NCBI RefSeq assembly: GCF_003096655.1
Contig: NZ_QEKQ01000004.1
Coordinates: forward strand, 186,001-250,000
Reading direction: 5' to 3'
DNA: 64,000 nt
Source: Tamilnaduibacter salinus
Lineage (GTDB): Bacteria; Pseudomonadota; Gammaproteobacteria; Pseudomonadales; Oleiphilaceae
Shown here: in pieces, positions 1 through 9,595 of the stretch
How the letters are laid out: each line of letters opens with the position of its first letter
Position numbering within the stretch: position 1 is the first letter of the stretch
Position numbers and translations under genes: made by a program
Notes under the pieces: generated by a model
The model's database searches: none
Seen by the model: only the letters and a program-made list of their open reading frames with translations
What the model was told of the DNA's origin: nothing

Positions 1-266
1 GCCAGTTCCGCGACGATCAGCGCGAATTCCTGTTCCCCGAGCGCGACACGCCGGTTGCCTCCGTCGCCCTTGTGCCGCTGCGCCATCAGTCGCTGATCGG
101 TCTGCTCGCTATTGGCAGCCATGAAACGGGCTATTTTGACGAGAGCATGGGCTCGCTGTTCCTGACCTACATCAGCGATACCCTCAGTCGCCTGTTGCCG
201 CCGTTGATCAGCCGTCATGATCGAGCCGGCCGGATCGCCGCGCCCGTCACCGGGACCGGGCAGTAA
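1..266 (+). CDS. DUF484 family protein, C-terminal part (5' end outside window)
   Basis: Only the last 87 codons are present, in the frame that starts at base 3 and ends with TAA at 264-266. The visible part (for example PVASVALVPLRHQSLIGLLAIGS) matches the end of the GAF-like fold of DUF484 proteins. In Pseudomonas-type genomes this gene lies directly upstream of xerC, usually after lptE/dapF-region genes, and xerC indeed starts 11 bases downstream, so the two are probably cotranscribed. The function of DUF484 is not established. The short tail after the fold (about 20 residues, Arg/Gly/Thr rich) has no recognisable motif. The assignment rests on the few family-like residues together with the xerC context. 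Confidence 0.75.
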   Translation, partial: QFRDDQREFLFPERDTPVASVALVPLRHQSLIGLLAIGSHETGYFDESMGSLFLTYISDTLSRLLPPLISRHDRAGRIAAPVTGTGQ

Positions 267-277
267 CGGGGGCTGGC

Positions 278-1204
278 GTGGGCTCAGCGGAGGCGCTTCC
301 CGACCGCCTGCAGGCGCCGCTTGATGCGTTTCTCCGTCATCTTGTCTCGGAACGGCGACAGTCTGAACGCACCTGCGACCATTACCAGAGAGACCTGAAG
401 CGGTTTGCACAGAGTCTGCTGAACGGTGGCGAGAGTGACTGGTCGCGGGTGGATGCGCCCCTGGTACGGCGCCATGCCGCTGAGCTGGCTCGCAGCGGCC
501 TGACCGGGCGCAGTGTGGCCCGGCACCTGTCGGCGATCCGGCGTTTCTACCGTTATCTGATTCGCGAAGGCATGGCGACGGACAATCCGGCGCTCGACAT
601 CCGTCCGCCGAAGTCGCCGCGACGTCTGCCACGAGTGGCCGATGTGGATCAGTTGTCGCAGTTGCTTGATGACGGCTCGGACGACCCGCTCGATGTTCGG
701 GACAAGGCGATGTTCGAGCTGATCTATTCGTCGGGACTGCGTCTGGCGGAGCTGGTGGCACTCGATTGTCATCAGAATATCGTTGGCGAAGGTGAAGTGC
801 GGGTCATCGGCAAGGGGGGGAAGGAGCGCCTGTCGCCAGTGGGTCGGGCAGCACGCGAGGCCTTGTCCGCCTGGTATTCCGTCCGTCCCCAGTGGGCGGC
901 GGAGGGCGAGGCGGCCCTGTTCGTCAGTCAGCGGGGGCGCCGCATCAGCCGCCGTAGCGTCCAGGACCGGCTGGCTCGCTGGGGGGTCCGTTCAGGGGCA
1001 GATCAGCGGCTGCATCCGCACTTGTTGCGCCACTCCTTCGCCAGCCACCTGCTGGAGTCCAGTGGCGACCTGCGTGCGGTTCAGGAGCTGCTCGGGCATG
1101 CCGACATCGCCACAACCCAGATCTATACTCATCTGGATTTTCAGCATCTGGCCCGGGTCTATGACGACGCGCATCCCCGGGCTCGTCGACGCCGCAAGCC
1201 GTGA
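278..1204 (+). CDS. xerC: Tyrosine recombinase XerC
   Basis: Site-specific recombinase that acts with XerD at the dif site to resolve chromosome dimers before cell division. The 308-residue length is normal for XerC. The N-terminal SAM-like core-binding domain occupies roughly residues 12-100 and the catalytic domain residues 120-300. The catalytic set is visible: R155 in SSGLRLAEL, a lysine in the GKGGKER beta-hairpin, H248 and R251 in HPHLLRHSF, H274 in LLGHADI and the nucleophile Y283 in TQIYTHLDF. The start is GTG, 11 bases after the DUF484 stop codon, the usual arrangement for xerC in pseudomonad-like genomes. XerD is the only close alternative, and the position behind DUF484 argues for XerC. 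Confidence 0.93.
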   Translation: MGSAEALPDRLQAPLDAFLRHLVSERRQSERTCDHYQRDLKRFAQSLLNGGESDWSRVDAPLVRRHAAELARSGLTGRSVARHLSAIRRFYRYLIREGMATDNPALDIRPPKSPRRLPRVADVDQLSQLLDDGSDDPLDVRDKAMFELIYSSGLRLAELVALDCHQNIVGEGEVRVIGKGGKERLSPVGRAAREALSAWYSVRPQWAAEGEAALFVSQRGRRISRRSVQDRLARWGVRSGADQRLHPHLLRHSFASHLLESSGDLRAVQELLGHADIATTQIYTHLDFQHLARVYDDAHPRARRRRKP

Positions 1205-1267
1205 ATCGGCTACGCTGGTAAGCAATCGTCATCAGAGGGCGTCAGCGGAAATGGGGGCAGGGGGATC

Positions 1268-2947
1268 ATGACATCCAGTGACTCATGGAAGGACCAGTTT
1301 CTGGACGCAAGCGAGCGTCTGGAACTGGAACAAAGCGAGCGTCGGGATGAGCGCTTTGCGCTGCAGCGCCTGCTGGTGCGCACGAGCCTGGCTGCGGAGG
1401 GGCAGGGCCCGGATCTTGATGAGCAGCTTGGTGAGTTGCGCGAGTTAATGCGCTCCAACGATGTTGATCTTGCCGCGTTGAAGTCGATCCAGAGTCGCCT
1501 TGATCAGTTGCTCGATGAGCTGGACGCCGATCGGCAACGTTCCGAGAGGGCACTGGGCAGCGCCCTCGCGACTCTGATGGACATCGTTCGTCGACAGGCC
1601 CGCCAGGCGGGCATGAAAGATGAGTTCAAGTCGTTGGAGCGTTGCCTGCCCACTGGACGGGAGCGCGGCGTCCAGCTCGCCGGATGGTTGGAGTGCTTCG
1701 GGCGCCTGCTCCAGAGGCTTCAGGATCAATCCCCCCGAGATCCGGGGCCGCTCAAGAGGTGGTTTGGAGTCGGTCATGGCTCGCGGGGAAAAGAGGGACA
1801 GGAGACTGACGACGCTGAGCAGGCCGAGCCTCAACCTCATGCTTCGAATGACATGACCGAACTGTCGGATGGTGAGGCTGAGGAATCTCTGGATCAGCGG
1901 TTGCGGATCGCCCGGCGGGTGTGTGAACTGCTCGACCATGTGCTGGATCAGGTCGTCCTGCCAGCCCGGGCGCATGCCCGGGCGAGTCACCTGCGCGAGC
2001 GCCTGGAGTCGGCTGCTGAGTGGGAGGACCTGCGCGAAGCGCTCAATGAGGTCGCCGATCTTGTTATCGCGGCGGTCAGCCGGAGTCAGACGGAGTTCGA
2101 GGCGTTCCTGCGTCGGTTGGATGACCGACTGGCCATGCTGAAAGAAGACTGCGACGCACAAGCTGAGGCGACCAATGACCGCCGGTCAGATGCTGAAGCG
2201 CTGGATCTTGATGTCGCGGAGCAGTTGGATGCGATGGGCAGCCTGGTAAAAACGACCGATGACATGTCCGAGCTGAAGCGATCCGTGAACGACCGGGTTC
2301 AGGCGATTGCCGGCGCGTTCCGTGACTTTCGGTCCCGGGAGACGGAACGGGAGAAGCGGTTGGAGGCAAAGCTCGCGACGATGCGTGAAAAGCTGGCGGG
2401 TATGGAAGTCTACTCCGAAGAAATGAAGCGCCGTCTCCAGGAAGAGCGTCGCCGGGCGCTGACTGATGCACTCACCGACTTGCCAAACCGGGAGTCCTGG
2501 CAGGAACGCTTCGAGTTCGAATTTGAGCGCTGGCAGCGATACCGAAACCCAGTGGTTCTGGCAATGCTCGACATCGATCACTTCAAGCAGGTGAATGATA
2601 ACTGGGGCCATAAAGCGGGTGATCGAGTGATTCAGCTGGTTGCGCGGACCATTCGTCAGCGCCTGCGCAGCACCGATTTCGTGGCGCGTTATGGCGGAGA
2701 GGAGTTTGTTCTGCTGCTTCCCCAGACGACGCTTGAAGACGGCTGCCGTGTTCTGGATAGCCTCCGTGAATACGTTGCGGAGTTGCCCTTTCATTTTCAG
2801 CGGACACCGGTCCGGGTTACGTTTTCGGCCGGCTTGATCGATTTTGCAGCAGGCGGCTCTCCCGATAGCCTTTTTGACCGGGCCGATCAGGCCCTCTACG
2901 AGGCCAAGGAAGCAGGACGGAACCGAATCAGGGTGGCTGGTTCGTGA
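1268..2947 (+). CDS. Diguanylate cyclase with long helical N-terminal region
   Basis: Predicted to make cyclic di-GMP from two GTP. The GGDEF domain fills about residues 395-555 and carries an intact GGEEF active-site loop (residues 476-480). An RxxD inhibitory site (RSTD, 467-470) lies exactly five residues before it, so product feedback inhibition is expected. The first 390 residues are mostly charged helices with several likely coiled coils (LEAKLATMREKLAGME just before the GGDEF domain). They contain no membrane segment and no sensory domain I can name, so the enzyme is probably cytoplasmic and activated by dimerisation. Its stop overlaps the start of the next gene (GTGA), which ties it translationally to the hybrid kinase downstream. 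No EAL domain is present. Confidence 0.9.
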   Translation: MTSSDSWKDQFLDASERLELEQSERRDERFALQRLLVRTSLAAEGQGPDLDEQLGELRELMRSNDVDLAALKSIQSRLDQLLDELDADRQRSERALGSALATLMDIVRRQARQAGMKDEFKSLERCLPTGRERGVQLAGWLECFGRLLQRLQDQSPRDPGPLKRWFGVGHGSRGKEGQETDDAEQAEPQPHASNDMTELSDGEAEESLDQRLRIARRVCELLDHVLDQVVLPARAHARASHLRERLESAAEWEDLREALNEVADLVIAAVSRSQTEFEAFLRRLDDRLAMLKEDCDAQAEATNDRRSDAEALDLDVAEQLDAMGSLVKTTDDMSELKRSVNDRVQAIAGAFRDFRSRETEREKRLEAKLATMREKLAGMEVYSEEMKRRLQEERRRALTDALTDLPNRESWQERFEFEFERWQRYRNPVVLAMLDIDHFKQVNDNWGHKAGDRVIQLVARTIRQRLRSTDFVARYGGEEFVLLLPQTTLEDGCRVLDSLREYVAELPFHFQRTPVRVTFSAGLIDFAAGGSPDSLFDRADQALYEAKEAGRNRIRVAGS

Positions 2948-5900
2948 CAATAGGGTCCCGTTTTGTTGGTTTGTTGCTGTGTCTTTTGTCCATGCAGACA
3001 CTGGCGGAGCCGCCAATTGCCAACCAGCGCGCGGTCCTGGGAGCGGATGACCTGCTTTACCTCGATCGTCGGGATCATCTGAAGATTGGCGTTCCCACCC
3101 GCCAGCAGCCGCTTTCCTGGCTGCGCCGGGATGGCACCATGGCCGGCGCTCTGCCGGACTACGCCCGGCTGCTGGGTGAAAAACTCGATATACGGATCGA
3201 GCTGGTGCCGGGCGAGACCCTGGCCCAGGAAGCCGCCCTGCGTGTTGGTCAGCTCGACGCACTGATCTCGGTGCGCGGCCCGGGGGCACCGGGCACCACG
3301 CTACGCTGGTCCAACCCGCTGATGCCCATTCGCTATGGCCTGTTTGCCGATCAGCAGAATGCCGCGGTCCGGTCGTTGTCGGATCTGGAGAAAAAGCGGG
3401 TGGCGCTGATCACCGGCGACGATTATCAGTACGACCTGTTGGAACCCGTGGACACATTCAGTCCGGTGCCGGTGCGGACGGTTCGCGCCGGCATTGGCCG
3501 TATCCGGATCGAAGCGGCGGATGCCCTGATCGCTCCCATGCCAATCGTTATGGATTATCTGTCCTCGTCGGGCGTCACGGGCATTGGCCCTGTGCAGGTG
3601 TTTGATGGCCGTCCAGCGGACGCGCTGCTGGCGTTCGAACCCAACAACGTTCGCCTGCAGCGCATCATCAACTCTGCCATCGCCGCCATTGAGGCCGAGG
3701 AAGGCCGGGAAATCCGCCGGCGTTGGCTGGGCGCGTTGGATCAGGGCACGGATCAACCCGCCAAGCCGATGCTCACGAACACCGAGCGGTCGTGGTTGCG
3801 GCGCAATCCGGACCTGCGTATCGCCTTCCGCAGCGACTGGCCGCCCTTCGAATACTGGAAGGATGATCGGGCGACTGGACTGGTGCCGGATCTGACCACG
3901 GCCCTTTCCGAAAATCTGGAGATCCGGTTCGACCGGCGTACTCTCGAGGACTGGTCTGATGCCGAGCGCATGCTGGAAGAGGGCGAAGTGGACATCCTGC
4001 CGGGGTTGCCCCGAACGCCCCGGCGCGAAGACCGGTTCCGTTTCACCCGCTCCTACCTGACCCTGCCGATCGCGCTTGTGATCCGTGATGATGGGCGCTT
4101 CATCGGAGACCTGCGTGAACTGCAGGATGAGCGTGTCGGGGTCGTGCGCCAGCATGCGTCCCACGAATACCTGCTGATCAACCACCCGGAGCTGAATCTG
4201 TTCCCGGTGGAGTCGGTCCGGGATGGTCTGCTGAATCTCTCCAACGGGGATATTGATGTCATGGTGACGCACATTCCGGCGGTCAGTGACACTGTCGCCA
4301 AGCTTGGTCTTTCCAACCTGCGCATCACCAGTATTACCCCCTATGAGTACGAAATGCGGATGGCGGTGCGCTCGAAGGACCGCACGCTGCTGCAGATCCT
4401 CAACAAGGGACTGGCCGGCATCTCCGGCGAGACGATGGATGCGATCCAGAACCGCTGGATTCATCTGGACCGTGAGCAGGGCATGGACTATACGGTGGTC
4501 CGCCGGGTGGTGCTCATTGCGGTGCTGGTGGTGCTGATCTTCCTGTACTGGAACCGCAAGCTGTCCCGCGAAGTGGACGAACGGATTCGTTCCGAGAACG
4601 CACTGCGCCTGAGTGAGGACGAGCTGCGTGAGGCCAAACAGCGAGCGGAGGCGTTGGCCCGGGAAGCGGAGTCCGCCAGCCGTGCCAAGAGCGAGTTCCT
4701 GGCGAACATGTCCCACGAGATCCGTACCCCCATGAATGCGGTCATGGGCTACAGTGAGCTGCTTGAGGGCAGTGTCACCGACACCCGCCAGCGTGGTTAT
4801 ATTGAGTCCATCAAGGCCGGCAGCCGGAGTCTGCTGACCCTGATCAACGACATTCTCGACCTATCACGCATCGAAGCCGGCAAGATGAAGCTGGAGTTCG
4901 GTCCACTCGATCTCCAGCGGCTGCTGGAGGACGTTCGGCGGATTTTCGACATGCGTGCCCGGGCCAAGGGGCTGAACCTGACGGTTTCGGTCGAAGAGGG
5001 CATGCCTGCGGCAATGGTTCTGGATGAGACCCGAGTGCGTCAGGTGTTGTTCAATCTGGTGGGAAATGCCATCAAGTTCACTGCCAGCGGGGAGGTCGGT
5101 GTCACGGCCCGTACCGAGCAACCGGCCAATGGGAACGAGAGCGATGGCTGTCGGCTGGTGATCGATGTCCGTGACACGGGCATCGGTATTCCCGACGACC
5201 AGCAGAACCGGATCTTCGACGCCTTTGAACAGCAGGAGGGCCAGAGCAATCGTCAATACGGCGGCACCGGCCTCGGTCTGGCCATCAGTCGCAAGCTGGC
5301 GCGAATGATGGGCGGTGAACTCAGTGTGGAGAGCACGCCCGGTGAAGGGGCCTGCTTCCGCCTCACCCTGCATGACGTGGAAACGTCCTCCGCCGGCCCT
5401 GATAGTCAGCTGGATGATGCGCCGGTGCTGCGCTTTTCGGACGCACAGGTTCTGGTGGTGGACGATAATCGCATCAATCGCCAGCTGGTTCGTGACATGC
5501 TTGAGCCGGCTGGTCTGGTGGTGCTGGAAGCGTCGGATGGGGGCGAGGCCCTGTCCCGGGTCCGCAGCGACCGGCCGGACCTGGTGCTTATGGACATCCG
5601 CATGCCGGTGATGGATGGATTCACCTGCCGTGCCGCGATGCGCCAGGACCCGGAGCTGGCGGACATTCCGGTGGTCGCCCTGACCGCGTCGGTAATGCCT
5701 GGCGACGCCGGCCGTATCCGCGAGAGCGGGTTTGACGGCTTCTTACAGAAACCGGTCAGTCGTCAGGTCCTGCTTGACGAGCTGGCCCGGTTCCTGGATC
5801 ACGAGCGGGAGGATGTGGTGACCGACGACTCCGGGACGGAGACCGACTCGCCACAACCGGTCACGGATGCCACCGAACGACGCCAGCTCCGCAATCGCAT

Positions 5901-6114
5901 GGACGAGGCGTTCCGCCAGCGCTGGGGGGACGTCCGGGGCAGCGGTGACCCGGAGCAATTACAGGGCTTTGCCGATGACCTGAGGGCCTGGGCGCAGCGG
6001 GAGCAGGTCGCGGAAGTGATCCGCTACGCGGACAAGCTGCTGGAGGACATTGAGGCGTTTGATCTGGACGGAGTCCATGAGCGCCTGGAGCGGTACCCGG
6101 AATTACTGGCGTGA
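2944..6114 (+). CDS. BvgS/EvgS-type hybrid sensor histidine kinase
   Basis: A 1056-residue membrane kinase. Order of parts: signal peptide (1-21); two tandem SBP_bac_3-like periplasmic binding domains (about 35-265 and 275-510); one transmembrane helix (about 520-540, VVLIAVLVVLIFLYW); a coiled linker; HisKA with phosphorylatable H591 in NMSHEIRTPMN; HATPase_c with the N box NLVGNAIKFT and the G boxes DTGIGIPDD and GGTGLGLAIS; and a receiver domain with VLVVDDN and phospho-acceptor D884 in LVLMDIRMPVMDG. The tail of about 90 residues is helical, with no clear histidine-phosphotransfer motif, so the final acceptor is probably a separate protein. The start is GTG, overlapping the upstream diguanylate cyclase stop by 4 bases. 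The ligand (amino acid or small acid) cannot be told. Coupling to c-di-GMP signalling is inferred from the overlap. Confidence 0.9.
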   Translation: MTIGSRFVGLLLCLLSMQTLAEPPIANQRAVLGADDLLYLDRRDHLKIGVPTRQQPLSWLRRDGTMAGALPDYARLLGEKLDIRIELVPGETLAQEAALRVGQLDALISVRGPGAPGTTLRWSNPLMPIRYGLFADQQNAAVRSLSDLEKKRVALITGDDYQYDLLEPVDTFSPVPVRTVRAGIGRIRIEAADALIAPMPIVMDYLSSSGVTGIGPVQVFDGRPADALLAFEPNNVRLQRIINSAIAAIEAEEGREIRRRWLGALDQGTDQPAKPMLTNTERSWLRRNPDLRIAFRSDWPPFEYWKDDRATGLVPDLTTALSENLEIRFDRRTLEDWSDAERMLEEGEVDILPGLPRTPRREDRFRFTRSYLTLPIALVIRDDGRFIGDLRELQDERVGVVRQHASHEYLLINHPELNLFPVESVRDGLLNLSNGDIDVMVTHIPAVSDTVAKLGLSNLRITSITPYEYEMRMAVRSKDRTLLQILNKGLAGISGETMDAIQNRWIHLDREQGMDYTVVRRVVLIAVLVVLIFLYWNRKLSREVDERIRSENALRLSEDELREAKQRAEALAREAESASRAKSEFLANMSHEIRTPMNAVMGYSELLEGSVTDTRQRGYIESIKAGSRSLLTLINDILDLSRIEAGKMKLEFGPLDLQRLLEDVRRIFDMRARAKGLNLTVSVEEGMPAAMVLDETRVRQVLFNLVGNAIKFTASGEVGVTARTEQPANGNESDGCRLVIDVRDTGIGIPDDQQNRIFDAFEQQEGQSNRQYGGTGLGLAISRKLARMMGGELSVESTPGEGACFRLTLHDVETSSAGPDSQLDDAPVLRFSDAQVLVVDDNRINRQLVRDMLEPAGLVVLEASDGGEALSRVRSDRPDLVLMDIRMPVMDGFTCRAAMRQDPELADIPVVALTASVMPGDAGRIRESGFDGFLQKPVSRQVLLDELARFLDHEREDVVTDDSGTETDSPQPVTDATERRQLRNRMDEAFRQRWGDVRGSGDPEQLQGFADDLRAWAQREQVAEVIRYADKLLEDIEAFDLDGVHERLERYPELLA

Positions 6115-6115
6115 A

Positions 6116-6487
6116 TTACAGACAGTCGTACTGACTCTTGCGGTCGAATGCCACGGATACCATGTCGTACCCCCTGCGGGTCAGGCGCTGCATCAGGTCG
6201 CGGTCGCGCAGCATGGTCATGCAGATGGTGTGGACCCGCGCCTGCCGGGCTTCATGGCCGGGGTTCTGATCGAAGCGGAAGTCCACGATCAGGAACTTGC
6301 GCTCCAGAGCGGATGCGGCCGGGACGTCCTCCCGGCTGACACTGGTGTGACCGATGTAGTCGGGGCCCTGCTGACTGAACAGTGAGCCCATCAGTATATC
6401 GATGTTTTGCGCCTGGGCGGGTGAGGCCAGCGCCATGGTCAGCGCCACGGCGGCCACCAGGTCTGACAACGGGCGGGGAAGGACCAT
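6116..6487 (-). CDS. Hypothetical small exported protein
   Basis: I do not recognise this 123-residue protein. I chose the ATG at 6487 because it puts a clean signal peptide (LVAAVALTMALASPAQAQ, cleavage after AQA) at the N terminus. A frame extension up to 6568 would add 27 residues that look non-coding. The mature part is about 95 residues with two cysteines near its middle and end (HTICMTM and QYDCL), so an intramolecular disulfide in the periplasm is possible. It converges on the hybrid kinase gene with a single base between the two stop codons, so the two transcripts must overlap. No family assignment is offered. Confidence 0.6.
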   Translation of the reverse strand: MVLPRPLSDLVAAVALTMALASPAQAQNIDILMGSLFSQQGPDYIGHTSVSREDVPAASALERKFLIVDFRFDQNPGHEARQARVHTICMTMLRDRDLMQRLTRRGYDMVSVAFDRKSQYDCL

Positions 6488-6689
6488 TGTTCCCGACTCC
6501 CTGTTCTCTGTAACGGAGTGTGACAGTGTGTTACGGCGGATTATGGCAGACAGAGGCGGCCGGGACATGGGGGGCGGGCGTTATTTTGCATTTGTTTGCA
6601 GATGACAACGACTGAACCACCGTGTCCCCAGCCCACCGGTCCTTTGCTACCATGGATATGGTCGGAGATGATCAGGGTGGGCACGAACG

Positions 6690-7304
6690 ATGTATCAACT
6701 TGTCTTTGAGGGCGAATGCACTCCGGGCACGGATCGCCAGACCGCCCGGTCCAACGCCATGGCGCTGTTCAAGGCGAGCATCGATCAGGTTGATCGCATG
6801 TTTAGCGGCCAGCGCGTGGTGATCCGTAACAAGCTCGACGAAGCCCAGGCCGAAAAGTACCGTGCGGTGCTCGAAAAGCATGGCATGGTTGCCCGCGTTG
6901 AGGCGATGGGCGCCACGGCGCCGCCACCCGCTCGCCCGGCACCCTCGTCCGAGCCTTCCAGCCCCGAGCCGACGCCCCGGCCATCCGAGCCGCCGACCGC
7001 TGAAACCGCGTCGGACCGCGATGATGCGGTGCCGGTCGAGCCCGGCGACCGGCTGCCGGTCGCTGGTGAGCGGGTAGAGTCGATTCTCTCCGGCTCGTCC
7101 CTGCGCGTCGACCAGGCCCATGAGCGGCTGACCGAGACGCATGAGGAAGAGCCGCCGATGTTCGAGCATCTTGACGACTGGACCATTGCCCCGGCTGGCA
7201 CCACCCTGACTGAGTCCCGCGAAGACATTCCGCCGGTCGTACCGGACATCTCCCATCTGTCACTGGTCGAGCAACCCGACGACGAGTCACGGGACGACGT
7301 CTGA
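6690..7304 (+). CDS. Unknown protein with compact N-terminal domain and long disordered tail
   Basis: This 204-residue protein has two parts. Residues 1-75 look like a small alpha/beta domain (MYQLVFEGECTPGTD, then a helix ALFKASIDQVDRMFSG and the segment VVIRNKLDEAQAEKYRAVLEKHG), recalling the pattern of proteins that modify or read ribosomal L7/L12-like folds, but I cannot name the family. Residues 80-204 are rich in proline, glutamate, aspartate and serine with short PAPSSEPSSPEP stretches and are probably disordered. There is no signal peptide or membrane segment, so it should be cytoplasmic. It ends two bases before the GTG of the patatin-like gene and is probably cotranscribed with it. 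Confidence 0.65.
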   Translation: MYQLVFEGECTPGTDRQTARSNAMALFKASIDQVDRMFSGQRVVIRNKLDEAQAEKYRAVLEKHGMVARVEAMGATAPPPARPAPSSEPSSPEPTPRPSEPPTAETASDRDDAVPVEPGDRLPVAGERVESILSGSSLRVDQAHERLTETHEEEPPMFEHLDDWTIAPAGTTLTESREDIPPVVPDISHLSLVEQPDDESRDDV

Positions 7305-7306
7305 TC

Positions 7307-9556
7307 GTGCGGTCTGCTCCGGCCCGCCAGTCAGGGCATGGGCGGCGTTGCGCCCGGCTGATCACCCTGTTGCTGATTGTCGTTGCCGGGCCGCTTATGG
7401 CGGCGCCCAATCCCGCATCCGAGCGTCCAACCGTCGCGCTGGTGCTGTCGGGCGGCGGTGCCAAGGGCATGGCACACGTCGGGGTGCTGCGTGTCCTTGA
7501 AGAAATGCGCATTCCCGTGGATATCGTGGTGGGGACCAGCGCCGGGTCGGCCGTGGCGGCATTGTACGCTCAGGGGATGGCCGTTCCAGAGATTGAGGAG
7601 CGGTTCATTGAGATGGACTGGCTCTCCAGCTTTCGCGACAGCCCGGGGCGTGCCTACCGACCGGTGCGCCGTAAGCAGAACGACTGGCGTTATCCGATCA
7701 GTCCGGGCGTTGGCGTGGGTCTGGACGGATTGCGGGTCGGTCGTGGTCTGGTGGCTGGCCAGAATCTGGGGTTCATTCTCAATGAGCTGACGCGCGACGC
7801 CGCCCTGGTCCGGGATTTTGATGCGCTACCGGTTCGCTTCCGGGCCGTGGCGACCGATCTCGAGACGGGCGAGGCCGTGGTGATGGGGGAAGGGGCGCTG
7901 TCCGAAGCGATCCGGGCAAGCATGAGCATCCCCGGTGTCTACGCTCCGGTCTCCCGGGATGGACGATTGTTGGTGGACGGCGGCATTGCCAACAATCTTC
8001 CGGTCAGTGTCGCCCAGGAAATGGGGGCCGACCGGATCATCGCCATTGATATCAGCGACGCGCTTGCTGATCGCCGCACCCTGACCGGCGCCTTTTCGAT
8101 TGTTGGTCAGCTCACCACCCTGATGACCCGGCGCAACATGGACGATCAGATCCAGCGACTTGATGACGACGACCTGTTGATCCAGCCGGATCTGGGATCA
8201 CTCGGGTCCGCCGATTTCTACAGCGCGGCGGCGATCATTGAGGCGGGAGCCACGGCCACGCGCCGCTATGCGGTGGACCTGCAGTCGCTGCGTGTCGACG
8301 ACGTCCTCTGGCAGCGTTATCAGAAACGCCGCTCGACGACCCGTTTTCAGCCGGGCGTCATCACGGAGGTCCGTGTCCGGGATCAGTCCCGCCTGTCCAC
8401 CCGGTTTCTCCGATCCCGGATTCACCAGCCTCTCGGGCAACCGCTGGATGTGCCCGCGCTACAGGACGATCTTCGCCGCATCTACGGGTTGGGATACTAC
8501 GAGACGGTGGCCTACCAGCTCGAACCTACCCCCGAAGGGACGGCGCTGGTCATCGATGTGACGGAGAAGAGCTGGGGTCCGAACTACCTGCGGTTCGGGC
8601 TGGGGTACGAGGACAACTTCCGCAACGATACCCGTTTCAACGTGGCTGCCGCGCTCCAGATGACCGAGCTCAACGATCTGGGCGGGGAGTGGCACACCGG
8701 TGTCCAGCTGGGCACCGAGCCGCGGGTGAGAAGCCAGTGGTTCCAGCCGCTGGATTTCGGGTACCGTCGGTTTGTCGTGGCGGGGGCGGAATACGAGCAG
8801 GAGAGTTATACCGTGTTCGGGACGCAGGGCCAGCAGCAGGCGGAAGTGGAAGTCTCCCGTCAGCAGGTGGATCTGGCCTTCGGTCTGGAACTGGCGAATA
8901 CGGCGGAGGCGCGGGCAGGCCTGCAGCGGGGTTATGCCCGCGTTGATAACGTGGTTGGACAGGCCAACCTGACCGACGAGCGGATCGATCAGGGCAGTTG
9001 GTCTCTGGAGCTGACCGTTGATTCACTGGACGATCCGTTCATGCCGGCGTCCGGTCACTACCTGGGGGTGAAGGGCCGTTTCGAGCGCCCCGGTCTGGGC
9101 GGTGAGCGTGATTTCGACCGGGCGGCATTGCTGGCGGCGAGAGCGATCAGCCTTGGGCACTACACGGCGGTCGGCAAAGCATTTGGCAGCGTTGTTACCC
9201 GCGGTGAGGCGGGCGTTGAGAACACGATCTCACTGGGTGGGCTGCGTCGGTTGTCGGCATACGCCCGCGGTGCAATCACCGGTCGCGACGCCGCATTGGC
9301 GTCTCTCTACGGATACCGTCGCTTCGGCGGTCCCTTTATTCCGTTCTTCGCCGGGTTGGGCTACGAAACGGGCAATGCCTGGTCCGACATCCGGGACGCA
9401 CGGGGCAATGACCTGATTCACTCCTGGAATGCGTTTGCGGGGGTCGACACCTTTCTGGGCCCGGTGCAGGTGTCCACGGCCTATGCCGACAAAGAGCACT
9501 GGTCGGTGTTCCTGAATGTGGGCTACTCGTTGGAAAGCCTGTTCCGCGACCTTTGA
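7307..9556 (+). CDS. Patatin-like phospholipase with POTRA and outer-membrane barrel (PlpD-like)
   Basis: A 749-residue protein with a type Vd autotransporter layout. A signal peptide (LITLLLIVVAGPLMAAP, near residue 33) is followed by a patatin lipase domain (about 40-290) with the oxyanion loop SGGGAKG, the nucleophile motif GTSAGS and the catalytic Asp in VDGGIANNLP. A POTRA-like segment (about 345-425) precedes a C-terminal bacterial surface antigen (BamA/TamA-like) barrel from about 430 to the end, closing with an aromatic-rich strand (WSVFLNVGYSLESLF). It is therefore predicted to sit in the outer membrane with its lipase delivered to or across it. The GTG start lies two bases after the upstream stop. 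The catalytic dyad is intact. Confidence 0.88.
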   Translation: MRSAPARQSGHGRRCARLITLLLIVVAGPLMAAPNPASERPTVALVLSGGGAKGMAHVGVLRVLEEMRIPVDIVVGTSAGSAVAALYAQGMAVPEIEERFIEMDWLSSFRDSPGRAYRPVRRKQNDWRYPISPGVGVGLDGLRVGRGLVAGQNLGFILNELTRDAALVRDFDALPVRFRAVATDLETGEAVVMGEGALSEAIRASMSIPGVYAPVSRDGRLLVDGGIANNLPVSVAQEMGADRIIAIDISDALADRRTLTGAFSIVGQLTTLMTRRNMDDQIQRLDDDDLLIQPDLGSLGSADFYSAAAIIEAGATATRRYAVDLQSLRVDDVLWQRYQKRRSTTRFQPGVITEVRVRDQSRLSTRFLRSRIHQPLGQPLDVPALQDDLRRIYGLGYYETVAYQLEPTPEGTALVIDVTEKSWGPNYLRFGLGYEDNFRNDTRFNVAAALQMTELNDLGGEWHTGVQLGTEPRVRSQWFQPLDFGYRRFVVAGAEYEQESYTVFGTQGQQQAEVEVSRQQVDLAFGLELANTAEARAGLQRGYARVDNVVGQANLTDERIDQGSWSLELTVDSLDDPFMPASGHYLGVKGRFERPGLGGERDFDRAALLAARAISLGHYTAVGKAFGSVVTRGEAGVENTISLGGLRRLSAYARGAITGRDAALASLYGYRRFGGPFIPFFAGLGYETGNAWSDIRDARGNDLIHSWNAFAGVDTFLGPVQVSTAYADKEHWSVFLNVGYSLESLFRDL

Positions 9557-9595
9557 ACCCCCCCTGTGTCTGCACCCGATCGGTCCGGCGTCGTC

